A DNA stretch of 64,000 nucleotides from Alectoria sarmentosa (Eukaryota; Ascomycota; Lecanoromycetes; Lecanorales; Parmeliaceae): contig WOGZ01000042.1 of assembly GCA_009733775.1 (NCBI GenBank), forward strand, positions 105,315 through 169,314. The letters run 5' to 3'. A program made the translations under genes and the position numbers. A model generated the notes under the pieces. That model saw nothing but the letters and a program-made list of their open reading frames with translations, did not search any database and was not told the origin of the DNA. Numbering within the stretch: position 1 is the first letter of the stretch; each line of letters begins with the position of its first letter. Of the stretch, positions 1 through 11,769 are shown piece after piece.

Positions 1-1
1 G

Positions 2-1627
2 CTGGCTTTTCATTACCTCGACTTTCACAATGCTGCGACGCTTGCTAGCAACTACTCGACACAGCTTGCTGAAGATGCCTACGCATCCGGAGCAGATGAT
101 TACGTCGACATCGTTGCCCTGACCGCGCGGCAGGTAATGGGTGCAACGAGCTTCGCTGGAACCCCTGACAACCCAATCTTGTTCCTTAAAGAGATTTCCT
201 CCAACGGGAATTGTCAGACCATCGACATCATCTTCCCAGCTTCCCCATTCTTCTTATACACCAACCCTCGCTGGTTGGCATACTTGCTTGAGCCCATCAT
301 CGAGCACACACTCAGCGGCCAATATCCCAACAAATACGCTCTGCACGATCTTGGAGCCCACTTCCCGAATATGACCGGACATCCTGACGGGAGGGACGAG
401 TACATGCCAGTAGAGGAATGTGGAAACATCTTGATTGTGGGTCTTGCAATCGTCAACAGCCTTATCTACGATACAGGTGTTGCTGCTGGCTCGCACTGGG
501 CAAGCCTCGGAAGCCAAAGCTTTGATGCTGACCCAACAACAAGCGCTTTCTCATTGAACGATCTAGAAGAGCGCGAGGGCGTGTTCGGACTCGACGACTC
601 ATGGGGCGGTTCTACGAAAGGACTGAAGCAGGCGCAGAAGTGGGTTACCAGGAGTTATAGGCTTTGGAAACAGTGGACCGGCTACCTTGTCGAGTTCTCT
701 TTGGAGCCAGAGCATCAGCGTAGGAGAAAGCCCGATCCCGGCAAAGGATCTATCACTAACAACTCATAGTCTCAACCGACGACTTTGCTGGGCCTCTACA
801 GCTTCAGACCAACCTAGCTCTCAAGGGCATCATTGGCATCAAAGCTATGGAGGGCATCGCCAACGTTGTCGACAACAAGGGGGACGCAAAGAACTTCAAG
901 GTTTGCGAAGCCATAACTCTTTCCATTGCGATGACCACTAATGAAGGTAATCCAGAACATCTCGGAAACCTACGTCTCCAAGTGGGAAGAATTTGGCATC
1001 TCTCGCGACGGCTCACACGCCAAGCTCGCATACGACTGGTACGGCTCCTGGACAACTCTCTACAATCTCTATGCCGACGCCCTACTCTGCTTTCACCTCG
1101 AGGGAACATCGCTCTCTTCATCGGCAGAAACCGCTGAGCGCCATAATCACCAAGAGCCTTTAGAACCTGGCCACAACACCCTCGACTCAAACAGTACTGG
1201 CTTCGTTCCCCACCAGGTCTACAAACTCCAATCGGATTGGTATCACGCCGTCCGCCAACGTTACGGCCTGCCCCTCGACAGCCGTCACCTCTACACGAAA
1301 ACTGACTGGGAATTCTTCGCCGCGGCCGTCACCTCAAAATCTGTCCGTTCCGAGATCCTAGAAAGTGTAGCCAAGTGGCTCAACGAGACCAGCACCGATC
1401 GCCCCTTTACGGATCTTCATGAAACCGAGGGTGATGGCGGCTTTCCGGGTGCCCACTTTCTGGCGCGGCCGGTCGTTGGGGGTCATTTTGCTTTTTTGAC
1501 GCTGGGCAAGGCTTGTGGGGGAAAGGCGATGGAAGGGTTGGCTTTTTTGGACGATGGGAGTGAGCTCAAAAACACAGACCTTCGAGACCAAGAGGTCGGT
1601 TTCGGCTTGGGTGCTGGAGAGTTGTAA
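2..1627 (+). CDS. gtaA: GtaA-type glutaminase, 3' part (5' end outside window)
   Basis: Fungal GtaA-type proteins are secreted enzymes annotated as hydrolysing glutamine to glutamate and ammonia. The frame is open from base 2, so the start lies upstream of the window. Exons 2-719, 770-900 and 956-1627 join in phase. Both introns have GT-AG ends and a CTAAC/CTAAT branch site, and joining restores continuous family-like sequence (QLSTDDFAGPL, then KNISETYVSKWEEFG). Family hallmarks include LHDLGAHFPNMTGH, the WKQWTGYLVEFSL segment, KAMEGIANV and SRDGSHAKLAYDWYGSW. The last ~60 residues are weakly conserved and Gly-rich. The gene converges on the next gene on the minus strand, with about 490 bp between the stops. 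The family call rests on recognised motifs; glutaminase activity is inferred. Confidence 0.88.
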
Positions 1628-2120
1628 GTGAAGTTGGATATAAGTGCCGGAGGTATAAGTGTGAGAGGTTGGATGATGAATGAGGTTGGACATGAAATGT
1701 TTTGGATCATTCCAAGTTTTTCAATACGAATGTATGACCAGATTGATAAGATGGCCGTTGGGTACATATGTAGGAATAACAAAAAGCCTGCATGTACAAC
1801 TTTGTAAGTAGCACACCCAGATGGATTCGTTGACAAATGACTGCGTCGTTTGAAAGGTCATCTCACAGGCTGTTCTTCTACCACGACATAGGTGGCACGG
1901 GAAAGGCTCCGTCAATAGCAATTGCATCGTTTGATGGGTATCTTGCTCATCTCTATGCAACATCGGCAGCAAATCATGGCTTCATCAATGACAGCATACG
2001 AATCATTCTCACGCCATCCCTTGATGCAATATTAGCAACCACAAAGCCTCCCATCTCTACCTCCATTCTATCGCAAACCCTCAGGGACTTATATTGCACC
2101 AGCAACATTCTAAACCCCGC
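1628..2120. other. Intergenic, between two converging stop codons
   Basis: Presumably holds the 3' UTRs of the glutaminase and the minus-strand gene that follows. No gene seen. The large plus-strand open frame that starts here and runs to 2805 is antisense to a real exon. Confidence 0.6.
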
Positions 2121-3888
2121 TCACAGCTCCTCCCACAGATTTCTCCTCCTCTCCTTTCTTCTCTCCTCGGGCGGCTTCCCATCCTCCTCCCCCTCCTTCC
2201 CCCTCCTCTTCTCCCCTTTCCCGCTCTTCTTCTCCTTCTTCTCACCAGACTTATCCTTCGCCTTCCCACTCCCATCGCTGCCCGAGGTAATACTCACACT
2301 CTCCCCCCCTTCTCCATCGGTCCGCTCGCCTTCGCTGGGCTCTTCCTCGCTCGCAACATTACCGGCAGCGGCCTCTCGACGGCGCCTGCTTTTGGCACTG
2401 TTGACTACAGTCATCAACACGCCCATGCTGCCGGTGCCGCTCCTCTTGGCTAGGCTGCATACTCTATCCGAACTCGGTAGGCTGGGGCTCGGCAGCTCCT
2501 CGCTGGACTGTGCTGGATCATTTAGTCTAAAAGCGGACGGGTCGGGGTCAGGAAGACGATTGCGGATTAGGGACGCGAAGGATTCTTTGGAAGCGAGAGT
2601 GGTGAAGTCTCTGGTTGTTGGCGGGATGCTGTTGGGCAATTGTGCGAGCTTGGATGGTGCAGATGAGGGAGGCGGGGTTGGTGGGCGAGGGAGAAAGAAT
2701 GGGATCTTCAGGGGAGATTCCTCAGGAGAATTCGTTGTGCTCTTCAATTCTGCATCATCATCCGTAGCTCTTGCTGCGGTTGCTTCTCCAGTGGTTTTGC
2801 TGTAATGAGACTCTTCGATCGAGGTTTCATTCGGATTAGTGGCTGTCGCTGCTTCGGCGGTACCGCTGTTCTTGTGCTCGTCGGCCATGTGTGAAGTATC
2901 ATTGATAGTAGTATTTTCTGATGAAGCTGATACAGAAACGTAAGATTCGAGCGTGTTGCTACTATCCCGCAGGGACAGTGGCCGTTCCGCGATGGTGGCG
3001 AGGTTCTGCTGCGACCTGACTGGGGAGGAGTCAATGCTGGTAACAGATGAAGATTCGCTTGGATAAGGCGAGATGACTCCTAGAGCTTCAAGTTGGTCTG
3101 GTGCATATCAGTCTGTGAAGAAAACGAGTAAAAGAGTCAGCTTACCCCAGCTGCGGTAGTAGTATCGAAAAGTAGCGAATGGCGCGTCGAGAGGATCGAG
3201 CAAGGCATACTTATAGTAGCGCTGAGGGTGTTTGTCTAGGAGGATTCCTGCATTGACCAGACTGTTCCGTGGGAAGCCACGTCAGTCGGCTGGCCGCAGT
3301 GGAAAATGAACGAACCACTTACTTAATGCCACCTACTGCTTGCTGATGAGACTTTTTCTTGTCAATGCTCGGAGGAATGCCGACACTTTGGAGTGTTTGA
3401 CCATCTGGCCGGATCCGCTTCCTGCCCTTCGATCGAAATACTTTGATCTCCATGACATCGCTCAGATTGTACAGAGCACGATTGTCGAGACCGGCAGTAT
3501 CCGGACCAAAGCAGAGGACTCGCCGCTGTAAGGTAACCCCTTTGGCAAGGCCAGAGCTACGACCTGGCTTGAAGAGGCCGAACATCGTCTTCCCTCGGTA
3601 GTCATCGTCCTCGCCACAGCCCCAGCTCACGACCGGGTTGCCATTGAGGTAGAGCTTGAAGTAGTAGAGCAACTTTGGCGGATGAGGTGGCGAGATGCTG
3701 TACGAGAGCCAAAATTGCGAGGACGGGTATGTGGGTATGTAGACCGAAACCAGGGAGTGGTCTTGGTTGACGAGTTTTGGTGCATTTGAGAACGGATCCG
3801 TGGGTGTTGTCGGCGGTGCAAACTCAGGGATGGTCAGAATGTCAAACTGTGAGATGAGGGAGATGGTGATGCTTCGATACGTGGGCAT
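2121..3888 (-). CDS. Conserved-looking protein of unknown function, acidic/basic charged tail
   Basis: Function not recognised. Exons on the minus strand: 3888-3323, 3261-3146 and 3097-2121, with GTAAGT and GTAAGC donors, CAG acceptors and consistent phase (552 aa). The ATG at 3888 was preferred over in-frame ATGs at 3972 because it has a good context (AAG before ATG) and starts the folded-looking sequence (MPTYRSITISL). The N-terminal ~240 residues look globular, with the hydrophobic stretches YIPTYPSSQFWLSYSISPP and LLYYFKLYLNG. The rest is disordered: Ser/Thr/Pro-rich, then a long Lys/Glu/Arg/Gly tail ending NLWEEL. The short middle exon (RYYKYALLDPLDAPFATF) links the two halves. No signal peptide or clear membrane helix. 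It converges on the glutaminase gene. The exon structure is well supported; any role is open. Confidence 0.75.
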
Positions 3889-4316
3889 CTTGGCGTTTGG
3901 GTTGATGTGTACTTGTTTGCGATGTTGTTGTAGAGAAATGCAGCTAGATCGGAAAAAATTCCCGTCCATCATTCTCCTTCACACTTTTGCAACAGATACG
4001 AAAATGCTGTGGTGTTCAAACCGTCAAATTGTTAAGGCAATACGCCGCTCCAGCCCTCTTTGATCGTGCATGCATTGCTTGGCCCGTTTTGGAATTTGAT
4101 AGGTACGTTGAAGCTCAAGCAAAGCTCAACACCAGATCTTTCAAAGTCAAAAGCCAGAAGTTCTCGTTATCTCATTCGATGAAAGAGTTTTGAAGCTGGC
4201 CGATCCGTCAAGGCTGAAGCCTGAGTTGGATGCCCGTGGCCTCATGAAAGCTTGGCTTGGACCTTCAAGATGGAAATAATACCCATACTCATCTGCATTT
4301 CAGCAAATGCAAGCCT
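3889..4316. other. Intergenic between two minus-strand genes
   Basis: Upstream region of the unknown 552-aa protein and downstream region of the Med10 gene. AT-rich; nothing else recognised. Confidence 0.5.
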
Positions 4317-4872
4317 TCAAACATCGCCATTCTGCTTCGTCGCCTCCCCTACTACCAAACCATTCCCCGCCAGGATCCTCTCCACGTCGCCTTTACAATC
4401 CGGAATTCCCTTAATCATCTCCTCGGCCAGTATGTCCCTGAAGCCCGCAAAAGCCTCACTCTTCCCTTTCAAGTACTGGTTACTCCTCTGTACCGCCTCC
4501 ACAAGCTCTCGCGTGTAAATATCTGGATTGCGACCTTGGTCGATGTAATCTATGATTTCTGGGGGGAGACTTATAGGCAAGGCGGAGGATGAGGTGGAGA
4601 GAGTGGAGAGAGAGGTGGTGAGTTGGTGTCTAGGCAATTGCGGACGGTGATGTTAGCGATAAGTTCTTGGTCAAGGGGGTGGGGCGGCATACATCTTGCG
4701 TACTAGCTGTTGCTGTGTTTCGGGACCTAAGTAGCCATGTACGGCAGATTGGATCTCGAAGAGGTTCTGGATCACGTCTTTGAGGCGGTCTAGAGCATGC
4801 CATTAGCCCATTCTTCTAGAGATGTAGAGGTTGGAGCATACCATCGATTGAGTTGTCTGGCATTGGGGCCAT
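4317..4872 (-). CDS. nut2: Mediator complex subunit 10 (Med10/Nut2)
   Basis: Med10 is a small helical subunit of the middle module of the Mediator complex, which links gene-specific activators to RNA polymerase II in the nucleus. Three exons on the minus strand, 4872-4842, 4789-4693 and 4629-4317, join in phase to 146 residues, the usual size for the fungal subunit. The two introns are short, with GTATGC donors and TAG acceptors. The N-terminal helix DRLKDVIQNLFEIQSAV, then GYLGPETQQQL, and a central LPPEIIDYIDQGRNPDIYTRE (the conserved 'P..++.Y+D.GRNPD.++' block) identify the family clearly. The C-terminus (~last 20 residues) is divergent. The start was chosen because ATGGCC follows CC and gives a continuous N-terminus. 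The gene stands alone, with no sign of co-regulation with its neighbours. Confidence 0.92.
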
Positions 4873-5288
4873 GGCATATGTAAAAGGAGCAAGAGTGGAG
4901 TTGTACAAGCACACCGGAGATAGATTGACGGCTTTGGCCTAGTTTAGCGGCTTCGCTTCAAAGCCAGATGCTTGAGATTCACACCCACACACCTCATTGC
5001 ATAAGGTACTTGTAACATTGAGGGATACTGTTATTGTGGCACTGATGTAGACTTGGTAGATATTTATTAAGAGAGGAAGTACATAATTTGACCCTTTGCC
5101 CTTTGGCCTAGGCTTTCATTTAGTGAGTCTTTCTCTTCGTTCGCTCAGTGTATCATCTTTTCCTGAACGTGAAAGACCTCTCCATGTTCTACCTTCGTCT
5201 CTACAAGTATAGTACTCTATTTGGAGCCGGATGCGAAGGAGAAGGCCAAAGAACCTTTCTTATTTCTCTTTTTGCCGACCTTTTTACA
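4873..5288. other. Intergenic, upstream of med10
   Basis: Divergent promoter space between med10 (minus) and the decayed plus-strand locus. No recognised element. Confidence 0.5.
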
Positions 5289-6506
5289 ATGGTCAAATTC
5301 TCCTACCCAGACATCTCAGGCTCAACAAAACCACTGGCAGCCATGGAAAGTCTCAGCATTGGAGCATCCATTCATGGTTTCGAGGCTCCAACGACCTTCC
5401 CCTTCCAACGCCTCCCAATGCAACTCCAGCTTCTAATGCTCCAGCATATTCTCATATCCCCACCCCAATCCTAAACCCCAACGTCGCACTTAGCGGCCAA
5501 AAGAATCTAGAATGTAGATTCCGGAGCCTATTCCTCCTATTTCGGACAACATTACGAGTTGCAGGATATGTTCCGGGAGCAGAAGGCTCTTAGTAGCTCC
5601 CCCTCCCCGAATGGTCTTACTGCTCAGGCTTTTGACTCGAAGAAGTAATGCTGACTCCGAAATCTCCATTGGTCAAAGGCGAAGAGAAAGGCCAGCATCA
5701 AACCAATATCCGCATGATCTTCATCTGTAAGTTTTTTTAATCAGAAAGGCCTGTCTTTTCTCTATGACCACAATACATTCATGGACTCCGAATCCTGGAC
5801 AGCCCTCTCGTACACGCTGTCGAAATGTCAAGCGGTAGAATGTCAACAATGTGTCAAGAAGAAATCTTCACCTCCTACTCCGATCACAGGATATCCAGCC
5901 GAGAGCCCCTGCAAATGGAACCTGGCTTTCCAAAAGCATGCCGCGAATATGTATCTGTGGCTCCCTAGTACCAACGACTCTTACTTTATCAGAGACTGCA
6001 AGGAACTGCTCGGAATCGTAAACCGCTTCACGAAGCTCAGAATTTTACGGCTAGATTTTCTTAGTGTTGGCACAGGCTACGAGTACAATTGAAATGAAGA
6101 CGAAAACTCGATGCACTCGCTCCAATCTACCGTTTGGAAAACCATTAAGAAATTACAGGACCCAGCACGACCTGCCGGCGCCTTGCGCAAAATCGTCTTG
6201 ACTGGCCTCCTCAAAAATGACTTGAGCTTGTACATCGTGAAGCAGTAAAGGCAATTGCTGGCTCCAAATGGTAGAATTGGAGTTGGATGGGGAGCAAAGG
6301 GGAAGCGGTACCAGTTGCTTGGTACTTATAGAGTCGGGGAGGCTGCCAAGCGAGAGGATCTGGAACTTTTGTGGATGAAGGTGCCGGAGGTGGGAGATCG
6401 CTTCGCGAGAGAGCATCGGACGACGGGGAGTAGGCGGTTGTTGGCAAAGCGGAAGCCAGAATCGTCTCAATCGCCTACACCTCCAGAGCCAGAACAAAGT
6501 CCATAG
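5289..6506 (+). pseudogene. Decayed gene, possibly F-box/LRR-like
   Basis: One reading frame, opened by an ATG at 5289, carries protein-like sequence repeatedly but is interrupted. It begins with an F-box-like stretch (FPFQRLPMQLQLLMLQ) that stops at 5472-5474. The same frame resumes with an ATG at 5781 and contains KLRILRLDFL, typical of fungal F-box/leucine-rich proteins. It then runs through TGA at 6090-6092 and TAA at 6246-6248 while staying coding-like (TIKKLQDPARP, then RYQLLGTYRVGEAAKRED) until 6506. Segments in the other two frames at 5400-5640 also look protein-like, which suggests indels. A live multi-intron gene cannot be excluded, but I found no intron set that removes the stops. 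Family assignment is tentative. Confidence 0.4.
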
Positions 6507-7150
6507 TTCCAAGGCATGCGAACACGGAGACATTTATTACAAACACGGACGATCTTCTGAACCCCGATTGAGGAGGGATCTGGGGAGAGACGTTTACGAC
6601 TACTACATATGCCGGCTTGAGATGTTATATACGCACTTTGACAAAATTCTTCTTGGAATGAAAACCAACCCTCTTTTCACGTACGTACATTGAGGATCGG
6701 GACGGCCCTTTTCGCTCAGAAAACGTATTGACGTCAAGATATTCAGACTCCTCAGCTTGTTACCAATTCTACACTCGTATGAGCGGCATTTACTCGCCCC
6801 CCCTCAGGCGCGGTGGTGGTATATTCCTTTCACTTAGGTTTTCAAAGGGGGGCTGAGCCGCCTTGCTGCCGTGCTGCTCTGGTAACGGAGGCCGGTGGGG
6901 ATATGGCCTAATCTTTCGGCCCAATTTGCAGGCTTGTTGGTTCGATGCAGGTTCGAAGGATTGGTTTCTGTTTGGGTCCCGTCTTTTCGTACCATGCGGG
7001 CTGGTTGGTGCAGGGGTGATGAGCAGTGGTCAAATGTGAAGATGCCAGCCGTAGGCAATACTCGTTGAGTTCGGACATGGAGTACGTTTGGCTTCCGTAC
7101 TCTATTCTATACATTCGATACATCCAAGTCCATACCATCACGCTCAAATC
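6507..7150. other. Intergenic region
   Basis: Lies downstream of the decayed locus and of the kinase gene's stop codon. No gene or RNA recognised. Confidence 0.5.
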
Positions 7151-10100
7151 CTAAACATCCCTGACCCTCATCTCCCTCCCTTTCCCCTGCGTGCCCGCAC
7201 CTCCAGACCCACTATCAATCTCCGTCTCGACCATTTCCAGCCCGGAGAGGTCAGGGTAGCGTTTGCTGAAATTCGTCTCCCAATCGTCGTCAGCACCATC
7301 CAACGCCGCTGCCTCTGGAAGCGACTGCTGCTGTTGCAGTCGTGAAGGCAATGCCTTTTTGGCGATGAGCGAAGGGGGTTTAGCTGGTGACGGTGGTCTG
7401 TCGCCTGTTCGTAGAGTTTGGGGTTTCGGTTGAGGCTTGGGTGGGCCAGTTGAGCGGGTAAATGGCTGTTCGGTTGGAGGAGCGCTGTTGCGCGGAAGGT
7501 TCTGGAGTGGGGGTGGTCGAGTTGGAAGCATGTCCTGTGGAGGTTTCGATTTTGGTCGCATTTGCGAGCTTGAGCCGTCCGATGGCTGCGTTGGAGTCTG
7601 ACGAGAAGTAGTTCGAGGAGGATGACTAGGCTGGGCTTGCTGAACTCGCTGCTCTTCTGGTGAATCCGTGAAGCGGCCATATCCCGATGCAGTCTTTGTT
7701 GGTGATGGGGAAGCTCTACCGTTTTCATCAAGCAGCGACTGGACTTTGCTTTGAATAGACGCAGCCTTGTTGTTCAATCCGGCCGGCCGCCGTTTACCAT
7801 CATCACCGCCTTCAGCAAGGCGCTGTCGGTAAGCAGCCGCTGCATCAGCGACCCGTTTCTCCTCTTGCGACAGCCGGCGTCGTTCAAGTTCTCGCCGCAT
7901 CTCTGGGGGAATCTCTTCAGATTCTTCGAGAGCATTGCCATCGTCACTCCTACCATCTGTAGCCTCAGAGCCTGCGATTGGAGTTAAATTGTTTCCACGG
8001 ACAGGTGAACGACTTGAGTCGCGTTGCTCAGAGGCCCCAATATTTGTTTCGAAACGGCGGAAAGCCTCTCCAAAACGGCCAGCAAGAAGTGATTTAGTTC
8101 CTGACAGCGATACTGACGGCATGCTAGCCCTCTTGATATGCCTTGATCCGTTGCTGATCCGTTTTTCCTTTCGTTTCGAAGTATCTTCCTCTTCCATGGC
8201 CTTGAGAAAGTCCACGTTGGAGTCAATCTTGACTGCTTCCTCTCCGTCATTCGCTTCTCCTGTCAAGGCCGATGTCAGAAGTGGAGCATTGATTGATTGC
8301 TGACTTGATTCATCGGGTTTAGATCTCTCTCGAGATAGTCTGCGCAAGAGATTTGGCTTTGATGGTGTCTGGACGCTCGATGGTCTCGCTTTCGAATTCG
8401 CGGACTTCGACCTCTGAACCGTAAAATCTACACCACTAAGGTACGCGGACCGATGCTTCACCTCAAGTGAAGTTTGGTAAGCCTTTAAGGACTCATCATC
8501 CAAGATTTGGGATCGAGATCTATGGCCAAGGAGGTTGGGCCGGTTTTGGCCCATAGCATCAGTCTGAAAGGACACAGCTTCCACTTCTGATGTATCAGAT
8601 GCTCTTGGCTGGCTTGAGGACCGGTGCGTTGGAGAAGAAGAGGGAAAGCGAAATATTGGACGATTGGAATTGGCAGTGTTCTGTAGGGTGGGCGAAGGTG
8701 GCGATGGCGATGTCATGGTGCCAGTAGACACCATTGTGGGTCGTCGAGCAGCGGAGTCTTGACGCTTAGGATACTGGAGAGCCTTCGACTTTGACGTGTC
8801 ATCAGCGATAGATATTGGCTTTACTTCGAGGCTTGGAGTATGTGCAGGAGGCTTTGACGTAGTTTGAGTGTGAACTCTGGTGGTTGGTTTCGCCTGAGCA
8901 AAAGCGTCGTCTGCTAACGCATCGGTCACGCGTTGACTGATGTCTTTCGAAGGCTTGTTCTTTGCTTCGGGATCAAATGCAAACTTGCTGCCGGAGTCAT
9001 GAAGCAATGAGAAGTCGTCCAAAGGAGGGAACCGTACTGAAGGATCATCTGAGGGCAGCGCTTCAGGTACGGTGGTTGAAGCCGCGTCGAGAGCGACGAA
9101 TGGATCGTTCGCAACAGCCCTTAAAGGAGATGGACTTGGCTTGGGCTTGTGATCTGCACCGGCTTTGGTCGGCCTTCCACGGCGCATTGGAGTAATGTCC
9201 GGTATGGTCTGCTTCTCTTCAACGAGAGGCACTTTGAAAGCGCCGGCTGAGGGTGGCGAAGCGACATTTGACTCAGGCGACGGTAGATGTTGGTTCCGTC
9301 GAGCCTCCGAATGCGTCCGTCCAGCATATATCTGGAAGAGTGAACAAAAAAATTGACCAGGATAGAGAGAAGCGCTTACATCTTTGATTGGGATATCTGT
9401 GCCTCGTAATAGGCACACCTCGCGTATTACCTGATATATGTTAGGCCGTTGTTGCGGATTCTCTCTCAGCATTTGAGCTGGGACAGATTAGCTATACCAT
9501 TTGGCAACAAACAAGAGGACCGTACCTATCAGCTTCTTTGTTTGATCAGAAAATGAAGGATATCCCGGGAATTTGAAGCTCGCATTGAGTATCGCCATCT
9601 GGCCCTGTTCCTCGAATGGTGTCTTGTAGTAGCAGAGCTTGAATAACAATACCCCAAGGGCCCAGATATCGCTCTTCTCGTCTATTGGCTGCTTCCGGTA
9701 GACATCGATCATTTCAGGACTCCGGTACTGCAGTGTAGTATTTTTCTGTACGTCGTCCTCGATCAACCTACCCTCAACTGCGCTTGTAGCAGCCGGCCTT
9801 GGAGGTGCAGTTGATCCGAAGTCACAGAGCTTGTAACGCCGCGTTGAGCCAGACGTTGTGATGAGGACGTTTTCGACCTTCAGGTCTCGATGTAGAAGGG
9901 GCGGTTTGAGGTAATGCATGCACGCCACGCCAAGGGCAACATCAGAGAAGATCTTTAGGACCTCGGGCTCGGTGAGGCGATTCTGCAAGCGAGTATTCAT
10001 GAAATCAATCAATCCTCCGCCATTGCAATATTCCATAAGGAGAAACACTTCGTAGCCTCCTCCCTTCAGTTGCGAAGCGTGAGAGTCAATGTAGTTGACA

Positions 10101-10429
10101 ATTTGACGGCGCCCCTTCAGCTTCTTCATTGTCTCCACCTCTGTCCTCATACTAGCCAAAGCCTCCTTGTCAGGTACAGCAACTCTTTTGAGAACCGCAC
10201 TGTCATCGCCATCCACAGGTTTTGGTAGTCGAACGAGGTAGACATGGGCGAAACCTCCCTCAGACAGGTATTTCTCTATGACCACTCTGTGCCCACCCAC
10301 TTGGACTTTGGTGCCTGGTACGAAAGTCCCACTCGGTATGGCGGGGGCTGCAACGGCGGCAGAAGCTGCAGCGTATACTGGCTGTCGAACAGGGGCAGCC
10401 AAAGGGGGAGGGTTGAAGATTGCAGACAT
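7151..10429 (-). CDS. Ark1/Prk1-type (NAK family) serine/threonine kinase
   Basis: Ark1/Prk1 kinases act at cortical actin patches, phosphorylating endocytic coat proteins to switch patches off. Exons on the minus strand: 10429-9526, 9477-9380 and 9331-7151 (1060 aa). The 48-nt second intron has no stop and keeps frame, so simple ORF calls read through it. The kinase domain spans residues ~47-330: glycine loop YLSEGGFAHVYLV, lysine K81, catalytic HRDLKVEN (D182), and DFG at 203-205 followed by STAPP. SPEMID and KSDIWALGVLLFKL follow. All key residues are present, so it should be active. The ~700-residue tail is disordered and rich in Ser, Pro and basic patches, with polyproline runs (PPPLQNLP, PPKPQPKPQ) that could bind SH3 domains, as in yeast Prk1. 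It ends in an acidic segment DDDWETNFSKRYPDLSG. Confidence 0.9.
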
Positions 10430-11769
10430 TGTGGAGGGAGCGCAGGGATAGGCGGAGTCCTGGCGCGGGTAATTGATTGCTACCGGGGTTTCATTGGAAT
10501 GGGTGGGCGGCTTGGCTTCGTGACCATTTCGAGGACGGACAGAAGGAGGCTATTCAACAAAGAGGCCATGTATGGTGCAGCGAAGCCGCAGGCAGCGTTG
10601 AAGATCACTTGCGGCTGTGTCTCGATGTGCCAAGAAACCCCGCCAAGCATTTTGGGCTCCAGCCAATCCTTTGCCACGGCTCAAAATCCATCATATAGCC
10701 TTGTGGGACGCTGGAATCCCTGACGCGCACAGTGAGAAGATATACTATGGCTGCTGCTTGGAGATCGTGTCTGACCGATGATAAAGATTCGGTTGTCTTT
10801 CTTCACGGTCTACGTGTTCTACAATCCCAGGCACGAACTTTTTTCCCAACAGAGCAGAGACAATTATCATACAAAGCAGCAGGGCGCACTCTCGGAGGTA
10901 CTCAAGAAACTGTCTCGAATATGGGAGCACCGTCTCCTAGCCCGGCCAAGTGGATGTTCACAGTAGGGAGGGGCAACAAGATATTGTGCAGGTTTGAAGT
11001 AATCCCATGTTGACTCGGGGCCTTTGTTTCTGCGACCCTGCGATAAAACATTGCACTCCTTTACTGTACATGAATGGCTTTTCAAAAACAAACTCTATCA
11101 AGGCTGTCGAACATTCCAGAAAACATCCAATGGGACTGAAGGTGCAGGATCGAGTGCTCATTTTCGATATGCACCAGCGTTGCCTAGAAGTGTGTCGAAT
11201 GGGTGTAGTCTATACTATCTCTCTTCGTCATACTGTGTCAGGAAGTGGTGATGGAAGACAGGTGTATGCTAGGGATGGTGTGAGGGTGTTTGATGAATGG
11301 CAGCCTTGAAGCTTGAATCCATAAGGATGCAGATTGACACAGCCCCTATTAAAGTCCGCATTTTTAGAGCCACATGGCGCTATCGACGTAAGCGCTTAGT
11401 TCCCACGGAATTCATGCCACACAGCGGGTACTTAATAAGGTCCCCCCCGCGCAATCCCAAGCCCGGAAGCAGCGACTTGTCAGCCTCTCAGCCTTACCGA
11501 GTCCTCGAACCATTGAAAGAGCACAACACATCCAAACTACCAGAAGAGGTCTTGGCTTTTCTTTGGATGTTGATTCCAAGGCACAAAGTAACGTAATGCG
11601 GTCACATAATGTTGAAGAGATTGATTCCACGAGTCCAATCCATCCTTTCCCTCTCAACGCCAAGCTCACTCAAGGCTTTAATACCGCTGCCTCACAGTGA
11701 GAGTGAGGGTGAGAGTGACAATCAGCCAAAGTACTTATTAAAGATCCAGACCAAGGATTTCCAAAAGCT
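10430..11769. other. 1.3-kb divergent intergenic region between the kinase gene and MOT1
   Basis: Holds the promoters of both divergently transcribed genes. Short open frames occur on both strands but none shows family-like sequence, splice structure or a coherent start. Nothing else recognised. Confidence 0.5.

Noticed and set aside
1837..2805. 322-codon plus-strand open frame
   Set aside because: Antisense to the last exon of the minus-strand gene at 2121-3888, which has spliced upstream exons and coherent composition. The plus frame is low-complexity Leu/Ser/Pro.
7935..8303. Open frames opposite the kinase tail (e.g. 7935-8303 plus)
   Set aside because: Shadows of the long minus-strand coding exon; composition mirrors its Ser/Arg-rich codons.
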